From the NCBI RefSeq assembly GCF_000725485.1, contig NZ_JOAG01000080.1:1-23250 (forward strand): a DNA stretch of 23,250 nt, in the 5' to 3' direction. Positions 14,325 to 20,828 of this stretch are shown here, in pieces. The notes under the pieces were generated by a model. The model saw nothing but the letters and a program-made list of their open reading frames with translations. It was not told the origin of the DNA and did not search any database. This stretch comes from Nonomuraea candida. GTDB taxonomy: Bacteria; Actinomycetota; Actinomycetes; Streptosporangiales; Streptosporangiaceae. The first letter of the stretch is position 1. Each line of letters begins with the position of its first letter. Made by a program: the position numbers and the translations under genes.

Positions 14325-14919
14325 TCATCGAGCGGGCCGGTCCCGGTCTTGCGGGTCCAGCAGGAAGTCCAGGTCGGTGCGCTTGCGCAAGCGGATGAGC
14401 CGGGAGATCGTCAGGCCCGTGTCGTCGGTGACGCCGGGGTCGGCTCCGGCGTCCAGCAGGGCGCGTACCAGCGCGGCGGAGCCTTGGTCGCCGACGGCCA
14501 CGTGCAGCGCCGTGCGCCGGTTGTGGTCCACGGCCTCCAGGTCGACCCCGGCCGCCAGCAGCCTCGGCAGCAGGACCTCGTGGTCCAGGTGGATGAGCGC
14601 GTGCAGGAGCGTGCGGCGCCGGCCGTCGCGCAGGCGCGGGTCCACCGGCCGCGGTGTCGAACGCGTAGGCGTTGTTGGGCCAGATCAGGGTCCGTCCGAA
14701 GGGAACCACGCGCATGGACACGCCGGGGGCGAGGTCGCGGGTCTCCAGGCCCAGCGGCTCGCCGCGGCGCAGCCACCACCGTTCGGTGAACCACGTGTCG
14801 GTGAGCACGTGTCGGTGAGCACGTGTCGGTGAGCACGTGTCGGTGAGCACGGGTCGGTGAGCACGGGTCGGTGAGCACGGGTCGGTGAGCACGGCGTGGC
14901 CGTCCAGTTCCAGCAGCAC
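14325..14919 (-). pseudogene. ankyrin-repeat protein, frameshifted and minisatellite-expanded
   Basis: Frame A, from GTG 14919 or upstream, reads MLLELDGHAVLTD, then a 14-aa repeat (VLTDPCSPTRAHRP, VLTDTCSPTRAHRH), then TDTWFTERWWLRRGEPLGLE, GVSMRVVPFGRTLIWPNN and AYAFDTAAGG. Frame B, from about 14645, reads DPRLRDGRRRTLLHALIHLD, AAGVDLEAVDHNRRTALHVA and LLDAGADPGVTDDTG, which are clear ankyrin repeats, and ends at TGA 14325. The parts join in register if one base is removed or two added near 14646-14650. Frame B alone has only a GTG at 14645 with no ribosome binding site. So either the gene is broken, there is a sequencing error, or frameshifting occurs. It is first in the operon, 19 nt before the MoxR start. 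Ankyrin repeats bind proteins, so a substrate adaptor role is plausible. Confidence 0.7.
14792..14889. repeat. minisatellite, 7 x 14 bp inside the ankyrin gene
   Basis: Seven head-to-tail copies of CACGTGTCGGTGAG. Four perfect copies are at 14792-14847 and three copies with GGG in place of GTG at 14848-14889. In the coding direction three units encode 14 residues. Because 14 is not a multiple of 3, the host frame is kept only for 1, 4, 7... copies; seven copies fit. Confidence 0.95.
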
Positions 14920-15021
14920 GCACGGATCGCGTCCCGGGTTCCTCCTGCCCCGTGAGCCCGCCGGGTCATGCGCGGCCGGAGAAGTTTCCGGCCGGGGCCT
15001 TGATGGCCGCGTGCCCCGCCG

Positions 15022-15978
15022 TCAGAAGGTGGCGATCGGGTTGACCGGACTGCCGGACGTGCCGGCGAAGCGGACCGGCGCGACGGCGAGGTGGAAGTCC
15101 CACTGGCCGAGCTCGGCGGCCGTCGCCGCGCACGCCTCCAGGTCGCAGTTGTCGAGCATCCACAACCCCATCGCCACGAGGCTCACGGCGTGGACCGGCA
15201 TCAGCACCTCGTCGTACCCCGACGGCTGGACGTCCTGGGGGGTGTCGGCGCCGATCAGCGCGACCTGCCGTTCGTGCAGCCACGGCAGGCAGGACGCGTG
15301 CCAGCCGGCCTGCGTGAAACCGCCGGCCACGCCGTTCTCGTGCCGGGCGCGGCCCTGGCCGGTGCGCAGGAGCACCGCGTCGCCGGAGCGCACCCGCACG
15401 CCCTGGCGGCGCTCGGCCTCCTCGAGATCGTCGGGGAACACCCCCTCCCCCGGCTCCAGCCACGGCACGTCCCGCACGCTCGCGACGTCCAGCAGGACGC
15501 CGCGGGTGACGATCCCGTTCGCGGCCGCCGTGACGGCCGCCCACGCCGATCCGGTCGCGGCGTCGACCAGGGTGTGCGACCGCCCGTTGTACATCCTGCC
15601 GTCCCAGAAGAGGTGGCACGGCGAGTCGACGTGGGTGATGGTGTTGCCGTGGAAGGTGACGCCGAGCCGCTCGGACGAGAAGCCCCAGCGCCGGTCGTTG
15701 CGGAATCCGGGCGCCGGCATCTGCTCGGCGCCGGGCATGTCGGCGGCGCACGGGCACGCCGTCGTCGCCCGCTCCATCTCCTCCGGCACGGCGACGTCCC
15801 AGGCGCACGACACGCTCCTGCCGTGGCGCACGGCCCGCGCCGCCGCCAGCCGGACGTCGTCGGTGATGTGGTTCAGCGTGCCGAGCTCGTCGTCGTCGCC
15901 CCATCGTCCCCAGTTCGACAGCGTGTCGAAGTAGCCGAGCACGTCGTCCTGTGTGGGCATCGGTCGTCCTGCCGTCAT
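15022..15978 (-). CDS. cyclase-family protein (kynurenine formamidase-like hydrolase)
   Basis: About 318 aa from ATG 15978, which has GGAGGAG 11 nt upstream. ATG 16002 and ATG 15960 are in-frame alternatives, the latter beginning MPTQDDVLGYFDTLSNWGRW. The PF04199 metal motif HGNTITHVDSPCH is present at about residues 110-122, with the His, Asp and His expected to bind Zn or Mn. DTPQDVQPSGYDEVLMPVHA and MDNC-like text follow, with an HxxL context typical of the long actinobacterial members. These enzymes hydrolyse amide or lactone-like bonds, and the substrate here cannot be told. It ends about 100 nt upstream of the ankyrin gene on the same strand. Co-transcription is possible but there is no overlap. 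Confidence 0.85.
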   Translation of the reverse strand: MTAGRPMPTQDDVLGYFDTLSNWGRWGDDDELGTLNHITDDVRLAAARAVRHGRSVSCAWDVAVPEEMERATTACPCAADMPGAEQMPAPGFRNDRRWGFSSERLGVTFHGNTITHVDSPCHLFWDGRMYNGRSHTLVDAATGSAWAAVTAAANGIVTRGVLLDVASVRDVPWLEPGEGVFPDDLEEAERRQGVRVRSGDAVLLRTGQGRARHENGVAGGFTQAGWHASCLPWLHERQVALIGADTPQDVQPSGYDEVLMPVHAVSLVAMGLWMLDNCDLEACAATAAELGQWDFHLAVAPVRFAGTSGSPVNPIATF

Positions 15979-16122
15979 CGCAGCATCGACTCCTCCGGTC
16001 ATCCGGTTCGGGGCACCGCAGGCAGGCTATCCCGCCTGCTGCTCCGAGCACATGGCCCGGAGCGTCGCGGGCGGGGCCATGCCGCCGCACGGGTCCGGGG
16101 GGCAGGCCTCTACGATCACCGC

Positions 16123-16662
16123 ATGCTTGAACGTAGCCATGACGGCGAGGAGCTGCTGACCGCGCGGCTGTCGCTGCGGCCCCCGGCGCCGGGCGACATC
16201 GACGCGATCCTCGCCGTCCACAGCGATCCCGCCACCTGCCTGCACAATCCCTCCGACGCCCTGTCCAGCCGCGAGGAGGCGGCGGAGCTCTTCCAGCGCT
16301 GGGACGCTCACTGGCGGCGGCTCGGCTACGGCTACTGGGTGGTGCGGCGGCGTGACGCGGGGGGGACGCTGGGGTTCTGCGGGACCAAGCTCATGGAGCT
16401 CGACGGCGCGAGCGTGCTCAACCTCTTCTACCGCTTCGCGGTCTCGTCATGGGGGCAGGGGGTGGCCGGCGAGGCCGCGACCGCGGTGGTCGGGTGGGTG
16501 ACGGAACGTGTTCCCGACCTGCCCGTCATCGCCCGGGTGCGCCCGGCCAACGCCGCCTCCCAGCGGGTGGCGCTGCGCGCCGGCCTGGTACGGGCGGAAC
16601 ACCTCGACGTCGCCGGCGAGGACGGCCTGGACTGGATCTTCGCCAAGAACCTGCCCGCCTGA
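16123..16662 (+). CDS. GNAT-family N-acetyltransferase (RimJ/RimL-like)
   Basis: 179 aa from ATG 16123 (MLERSHDGEELLTARLSLRP); the ribosome binding site is weak. The RimJ/RimL-type GNAT pattern is clear: LTARLSLRPPAPGDIDAIL at the N-terminus, YGYWVVRRRDAGGTLGFCG, NLFYRFAVSSWGQGVAGEAA (the acetyl-CoA pyrophosphate-binding Q/RxxGxG/A-like loop reads GQGVAGEA), then VRPANAASQRVALRAGLVRA, the ArxNxxSxrvaekaGF motif. It would transfer acetyl from acetyl-CoA to an amine of a protein N-terminus or small molecule. It is divergent from the cyclase gene across 144 bp in which I see no clear operator. Confidence 0.92.
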   Translation: MLERSHDGEELLTARLSLRPPAPGDIDAILAVHSDPATCLHNPSDALSSREEAAELFQRWDAHWRRLGYGYWVVRRRDAGGTLGFCGTKLMELDGASVLNLFYRFAVSSWGQGVAGEAATAVVGWVTERVPDLPVIARVRPANAASQRVALRAGLVRAEHLDVAGEDGLDWIFAKNLPA

Positions 16663-16729
16663 GCCGCCCCTCACCGGCGAGCCCCTCAGTCCCACCAGAA
16701 TTCCCATGAGTTGAGCCCGGTAATGCCTT

Positions 16730-16746
16730 CGGCGCAGGCCGCGCCG
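16730..16746. terminator. weak hairpin between convergent GNAT and TetR genes
   Basis: CGGCGC (16730-16735) pairs with GCGCCG (16741-16746) around AGGCC: a 6-bp stem, 11 nt beyond the TetR stop. The remainder of the 95-bp gap holds nothing recognisable. Confidence 0.3.
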
Positions 16747-16757
16747 TGGCCGGGGTG

Positions 16758-17324
16758 TCAGGCCAGGTCGAGGCTTGCGGGCAGCAGGGCGCGGATGGTG
16801 GCCTCGACGGCGTCGAGGTCGATCGCCTCGGGCGCCACCCGCCACTGGGCGTGCACGCCGATGACGGTCCCGACCAGCAGCACCGTGAGCGCCTCCGGGG
16901 AGGTGCCGGCGGGCAGGGCGTGCGCCGGGAGGCGGGCGCGTGCCCCCTGTCGCAGCGCCTCGTGGAGGCGCGCGTAGTGCTCGCGGATCGGCGAGCCGGC
17001 CTCCACCGCCTCGGCGAGCAGGGTGATGAACAGGCGCGTGGCCGGCAGCCGGATGTAGCCCATGACCTGCTCCAGCGCGTCGCCGGACGGGGAGAAGCCG
17101 GTCAGCACCGCCTGGAGCTGATCGTCGAGCACGGCCTCCAGCAGGCCCAGCTTGTTGCCGAAGTGCCAGGGGATGGAGCCGCGGCTGATGCCGGCCCGGT
17201 CGGCGATGTCGATGAAGCTCGTCTGCCGGTAGCCCTTCTCGGCGAAGAGCTCGGCGGCGGCCGTCACCAGCAGGCGGCGGCTCTCCTGAGTCGTCTCGGT
17301 ACGTCGCGTGGCCATGCCCTCCAT
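16758..17324 (-). CDS. TetR-family transcriptional regulator
   Basis: 188 aa from ATG 17324; ATG 17315 (MATRRTETTQESRR) is an equally possible start. The N-terminal HTH is typical: LLVTAAAELFAEKGYRQTSF, IDIADRAGISRGSIPWHFGN, KLGLLEAVL. The recognition helix carries IPWHFGNK in place of the common YYHFxxK. The remaining ~130 residues form the ligand-binding/dimer region, ending LPASLDLA. It is divergent from the DUF6463 membrane protein with a 39-bp interrupted palindrome centred in the 83-bp gap, so it probably represses that gene and itself. The inducer is unknown. Confidence 0.92.
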   Translation of the reverse strand: MEGMATRRTETTQESRRLLVTAAAELFAEKGYRQTSFIDIADRAGISRGSIPWHFGNKLGLLEAVLDDQLQAVLTGFSPSGDALEQVMGYIRLPATRLFITLLAEAVEAGSPIREHYARLHEALRQGARARLPAHALPAGTSPEALTVLLVGTVIGVHAQWRVAPEAIDLDAVEATIRALLPASLDLA

Positions 17325-17331
17325 CCAATCA

Positions 17332-17370
17332 GGTATGTCGACAAGCAGAGCACATGCTGACCGATATACC
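17332..17370. promoter_or_regulatory. TetR operator candidate, 39-bp nested dyad
   Basis: GGTATGTCG (17332-17340) faces CGATATACC (17362-17370), and inside them AGCA (17344-17347) faces TGCT (17355-17358). Both pairs are centred on 17351. Twelve of the outer sixteen positions are symmetric. It lies just upstream of both divergent starts (17324 and 17408). Confidence 0.65.
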
Positions 17371-17407
17371 CTATGCCAGCTAACACAGAACTCAGGAGGT
17401 TCGTGCG

Positions 17408-17839
17408 ATGGACACCGGGAAGCGGCTGCTCCGCTGGGCGAGCGGGATCATGCTCGTGCTGGGGATCGGGCACCTGTCCCTGCTGACCTTCATCAGCCGG
17501 GACGACCTCGCCCGCTGGGTGGAGCAGGGGTTGTGGGCGGCCGTTCCGCTCTCCCCCGGCGCGGGCGGGAACCCGGAGAACCAGGTCGCCTTCTGGGCCG
17601 GCCCCGGCAGCTTCTCCGTGCCGCTGATCCTGCTGGGCTGCCTGGTCTGGCATCTGGCCGGTCGCGGGGTGGCCGTACCGGCCGGGATCGGGTGGGGGCT
17701 CGCGGCGTGGTGCCTGCTGGGCGGGGTGCTGCTCGTCCCGTCACCGTACTTCGCGGGGACCGTCGCCGGAGCCCTGATCGTCGCCGCGGCACGGCGGCCG
17801 TCCCGGACCCTCCCCCGGCGGCGGGCCGGCGACGCGTAG
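17408..17839 (+). CDS. DUF6463-family small membrane protein
   Basis: 143 aa from ATG 17408, with AGGAGG 8 nt upstream, an excellent ribosome binding site. Four hydrophobic segments are visible: ASGIMLVLGIGHLSLLTF, SFSVPLILLGCLVWHLAG, GIGWGLAAWCLLGGVLLV and FAGTVAGALIVAAA, followed by a basic cytoplasmic tail (RRPSRTLPRRRAGDA). The GxGHL motif in helix 1 and the polar first loop fit DUF6463 proteins, whose role is unknown. Pairing with a divergent TetR regulator suggests induction by a small molecule or membrane stress; that is inference. Confidence 0.85.
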   Translation: MDTGKRLLRWASGIMLVLGIGHLSLLTFISRDDLARWVEQGLWAAVPLSPGAGGNPENQVAFWAGPGSFSVPLILLGCLVWHLAGRGVAVPAGIGWGLAAWCLLGGVLLVPSPYFAGTVAGALIVAAARRPSRTLPRRRAGDA

Positions 17840-17900
17840 AGGCCGCCTGGCGCCCGTCACGCAGAGCGGGACGAACGCCTCGACCGCAACGGCGGCGGCG

Positions 17901-17936
17901 CCCACGTCCACGCCCACGCCCACGCCCACGCCCACG
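17901..17936. repeat. hexanucleotide microsatellite, 6 x CCCACG
   Basis: Six tandem 6-bp units, one with a C-to-T change (TCCACG at 17907-17912), in the 125-bp gap between two convergent genes. It would read as His-Ala or Gly-Val dipeptides, but no credible gene covers it. Confidence 0.85.
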
Positions 17937-17964
17937 CCGAGCCGAAACCCGAGGCCGTGCGGTG

Positions 17965-18279
17965 TCAATGCCGGGTGCGGCGTCGGTGGAGGTCCTCGGC
18001 CGTGTCGAGGACGCGGTCGATGCCGGCGGCGATGCCGGTGTCCGTGTCGTTCAGGTACCGCAGGATCGCCGCGCCCGCCCCCGACATGGCGGCGGGAGGT
18101 ACGGGAGGCGTTCGGAAGAGTCCCGGCATTCCGTACACGTTACGGAGCACCTCCTCCACGACGAACTCATTGACCGTGCGGCCCTTTTCGTGCAACTCCG
18201 AAGAGGGCGCTCCGCGAGCCTCTGACCGGGCATACCGTCCACTGGACGAACTGCCCGCGGCGCCTTGGCACGTGCTCAT
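17965..18279 (-). CDS. 104-aa orphan protein
   Basis: Starts at ATG 18279 with GGAG 6 nt upstream and ends TGA 17965. The first ~35 residues are Ser/Gly/Arg-rich and use less G/C at the third position (MSTCQGAAGSSSSGRYARSE). The rest is more regular: VNEFVVEEVLRNVYGMPGLF, a Pro-rich RTPPVPPAA turn, then an amphipathic SGAGAAILRYLNDTDTGIAA and IDRVLDTAEDLHRRRTRH. I recognise no family. It follows the truncated AAA regulator by 38 nt on the same strand, so it may have been its operon partner. The C-terminal two-thirds looks genuinely coding. Confidence 0.5.
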   Translation of the reverse strand: MSTCQGAAGSSSSGRYARSEARGAPSSELHEKGRTVNEFVVEEVLRNVYGMPGLFRTPPVPPAAMSGAGAAILRYLNDTDTGIAAGIDRVLDTAEDLHRRRTRH

Positions 18280-18317
18280 GACATGCTCCGTCCAGGCTCG
18301 CGACGCCGGAGCTTCGG

Positions 18318-19735
18318 TCAGCTCTGCCAGGTCAGGTTCGAGACGGGCCGGTAGCGGCAGTTCGCGCCGGTCGAGATCGAGGCGCGAAGGTGGCGGGCCA
18401 GCTCGGGATGGCTGCGGTCGAGCCGGGCGAGGGCGGCGCGGATGCGGTTGGAGACCGTCTTGCGGGCGCGTTCCGCCGCGTCGCCGGAGCGGCGCACGCG
18501 TTCCTCCAGCTCCCCGACGACCTGCCGGCGCTCCCGGTCGAGCACGGCGGCTCGCTCGTCGTCGCCCAGGTGCAGGGCCCGCGTGATCTCCTCCTCCAGC
18601 CGGGCGAGCTGGTCGCGGTAGCCCTTCCCGGCCTGCCCGCCGAGCGCCGCCGGCGCGTTCCCGGTGAGCGTCCCCGGCGCGTTGCCCGGCGAGCCGTACG
18701 GCGCGTCGCCGGTGAGCCGTACGGCCGGGACGTCCACGCCCGGCTGGGCGAGGAGGGCCCGCAGGTCGTGCAGGCCCTTGGCGTCGGGCATCCGGACGGT
18801 GCGGCCCGCGTAGGTGAGCGTCCACACGGTGCCGTCGAACGTGAACCGCCTCGCCGGCGATCCCGGCCTGCCGATCTGGCCGGTCGGGTCCGCCAGGCCG
18901 AGGGCGGCCGACTCCTGCCGCGCCTCCTCCAGGAGCGCCCGCGCGGCCGTGCCGTCGCCGTCGTGGCCGCGTGCGCGCAGGGCCTCGGCGAGCCGGAGCC
19001 GGGCCTCGACCGACCAGGGCCGGGCCTGGAGACGGTCGGCCGCGCGCCAGGCCGCGGTGAACCCGTCGACCGCCTCGTCCCACCGTTCCAGCGCGGCGTG
19101 CAGCAGGGCCGCCCAGTACGCCATCGGCCCCTCGACCGTGGCCATGCCGGGCACCGCCCATTCACCGGCGTACGGCTCGATCACGGCCAGCAGCCGCGCG
19201 CACTCCCCCGGGTCCCCACCGGCGGCGGCCGCCTGCGCGCGGAGCCGTAGCTGCAGGGGCGCGTACCAGCCGTTCCCCTGCCCGCCCGCCGGGTCGTCGT
19301 GCAGGTGACGCCGGGCGGACGCCAGGTCGCCCCCGTGGAGCGCGGTGGCGGCCCTGACCAGGTGGAGGTAGGGGTGGACGCCGCCGTCGAGCCCCGCCAG
19401 CAGCGCCCCGGCCTCCTCCGGCCGTCCCCGGCGCAGTGCCAGCGCCCAGCGCAGGTGGCGGCACACGCTGGCGGCGTCCACGTGCGGCGACGGGCCGACG
19501 GCGAGAGCCCGGCCGATGTGCGCCGCCGCCTGGTCGAAACGCCCCGTCAGGGTGGCGACGGTGACCTGGTCCCAGCACGCGTCGAACCGGAAGCGCGGCA
19601 GCGCGGCGCGTTCGGCCGCGGCCACGAAGGCGTGGTGCTCGTCCAGGTAGCGGAGGTCGCCCTGTTCCAGCAGCGCCCACGTGCGCAGGCGGGCGGCGTG
19701 GAGGTCGAGCTCACGCGGCTCGAACGGCGGCAGGC
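18318..19735 (-). pseudogene. 5'-truncated large AAA/LuxR-type transcriptional regulator
   Basis: About 470 C-terminal residues remain. TPR-like helices come first: RLRTWALLEQGDLRYLDEHH, ACWDQVTVATLTGRFDQAAA, MAYWAALLHAALERWDEAVD. Then comes the characteristic C-terminal domain of these regulators: FTFDGTVWTLTYAGRTVRMP, DAKGLHDLRALLAQPGVDV, a coiled segment YRDQLARLEEEITRALHLGD, ERARKTVSNRIRAALARLD, and the end STGANCRYRPV. The AAA ATPase half and its start are absent. On the left of the joint this frame is orphaned, and on the right the SgcJ-like gene begins on the opposite strand. The boundary lies somewhere in 19690-19745. The gene is probably dead unless it starts internally. Confidence 0.75.
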
Positions 19736-20093
19736 CGACGCGTGGGACCGAGGGGACGGTGACGCGTTCGCCGCCACCTTCACGGAGGACGCCGACTTCA
19801 TCGCCGTCAACGGCGAGCACATCCGCACCCGGGAGAAGATCGCCGAGAGCATGCGGGAGGGGCTCAGCACGTTCATGAAGGGGACGCGGTTCCACCTGGG
19901 CGAGGTGCGGCACGTCCGCTTCCTCTCCCCCGACACGGCGGTCATGGTCACGAGCAACTGCGTGATCCGGCCCGGCGAGGAGGAGTGCCGTCCGGAGGCG
20001 CGCTCCATGCAGTCCCGGGTCGCGGTGAAGCGTGACGGCGCCTGGTTGTTCACCACCTTCCAGAACACCAGGATCGGCCGGCCGCCGTCCTGA
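19698..20093 (+). CDS. SgcJ/EcaC-family (SnoaL-like) protein
   Basis: 131 aa if started at GTG 19698 (MEVELTRLERRQADAWDRGD). The frame then reads FAATFTEDADFIAVNGEHIR, LSTFMKGTRFHLGEVRHVRF, LSPDTAVMVTSNCVI and MQSRVAVKRDGAWLFTTFQN, a standard SgcJ/EcaC small alpha+beta cone fold. Usual family length is about 125-145 aa, so the protein may be complete or may have lost a few N-terminal residues. No good ribosome binding site is visible, and its first ~40 nt adjoin the broken end of the divergent AAA regulator, so its own promoter may be lost. Function is not established; the fold binds small hydrophobic ligands. A hairpin overlaps the stop codon. Confidence 0.75.
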   Translation: MEVELTRLERRQADAWDRGDGDAFAATFTEDADFIAVNGEHIRTREKIAESMREGLSTFMKGTRFHLGEVRHVRFLSPDTAVMVTSNCVIRPGEEECRPEARSMQSRVAVKRDGAWLFTTFQNTRIGRPPS

Positions 20094-20099
20094 CGGCGG
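20082..20099 (+). terminator. hairpin overlapping the SgcJ-like stop codon
   Basis: CCGCCGT (20082-20088) pairs perfectly with ACGGCGG (20093-20099) around CCTG. The TGA (20091-20093) lies in the loop and right arm. Confidence 0.55.
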
Positions 20100-20199
20100 A
20101 GGTTTCCGGATTTTGACGCGGCGCCGGCCGGGCGGCTGCCTGTGGCCCAGGGGCGGCAGGTCATCCCGCCGGACCGGGGAGCGTCCGGCGTAGGCGGCG

Positions 20200-20247
20200 G
20201 CCGACGCCGGGGGCGCGGTCCAAGACGGCCGCCGACGCCGGGGCGCG
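20200..20247. repeat. GCCGACGCCGGGG direct repeat
   Basis: GCCGACGCCGGGGGCGCG at 20200-20217 recurs as GCCGACGCCGGGGCGCG at 20231-20247, 31 bp apart with one G missing. It lies in the 182-bp gap between the SgcJ-like gene and the HxlR relic. I see no gene in that gap. Confidence 0.65.
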
Positions 20248-20275
20248 TCCCCAGGCGGCATGGCCGGTCTGCCGA

Positions 20276-20770
20276 TCAGAAGCGGAACATCTCGGCGAAC
20301 CGGTCGAGCAGCGCGGGATCGCCTTCGATGCGCACGCTCCCGTCGCGGAGCACGTCGTCGGGGGTCTTGCCGCCGCTCATCAGCTCGCGGACGGGGTGGC
20401 CGGTGCGCCGTTCGATGACGAGGTCCGGGGCGGGGTGCGGGCCGAGGCCGGCCGTGAGGGCGCCGTCGGTGATCGGCAGGCGGAGCGTGAACTCGCCCAT
20501 GCGGACCTCGTAGCCGGCCGTGACTCCCCGGACCTGCGGCGGCCGGTAGGCGGTGCGGAAGGACCTGGCGACCGCCTCGGCGGTGACGAGCTCGCCGGGA
20601 CGCGGCTCGGTGAGCGTCCGGGCGCCCCAGCGGCCCAGCGCGATCAACGCCGGTTCGAGGTCGCGTCCGTAGTCGGTGAGCTCGTAGACCACGGCGCGCT
20701 CGGGGCGCGGCAGCGCGCGGCGGGTGACGAGTCCTGCCTCTTCCAGCTGTTCGAGGCGGGCGACACCCAC
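20276..20770 (-). pseudogene. 5'-truncated HxlR-family regulator with C-terminal SCP2-like domain
   Basis: About 164 residues, possibly readable from GTG 20770. It begins in the middle of an HxlR winged helix: RLEQLEEAGLVTRRALPRPE, AVVYELTDYGRDLEPALIAL, GRWGARTL. The preceding ~55-60 residues of the family (the Cys-containing N-terminus and recognition helix) are missing. The C-terminal ~100 residues look like an SCP2 sterol-carrier-type domain (GEFTLRLPITDGALTAGLGP, DLVIERRTGHPVRELMSGGK, ALLDRFAEMFRF), a common fusion in actinomycete HxlR proteins. The break lies within 60 bp of the start of the divergent STAND gene. Without its recognition helix it cannot bind DNA normally. Confidence 0.75.
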
Positions 20771-20828
20771 TCTGACCAGGCGGATAAGGTGCCATGCGGC
20801 AGGTGTGGGGCAGCGGACGGGGGAGATG

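Noticed and set aside
14792..14889. CRISPR array
   Set aside because: Units are 14 bp and directly contiguous, with no spacers and no cas genes.
15091..16122. Possible 523-aa start for the acetyltransferase on the plus strand
   Set aside because: The extra N-terminal 344 residues are antisense of the cyclase gene; GNAT homology starts right after ATG 16123.
17741..17968. Minus-strand ORF with a Gly-Val repeat
   Set aside because: The repeat comes from the CCCACG microsatellite; the rest overlaps the end of the DUF6463 gene antisense and has no ribosome binding site.
17965..18279. RiPP precursor peptide
   Set aside because: No modification enzyme nearby, no recognisable leader or core, and the product looks like a small folded protein.
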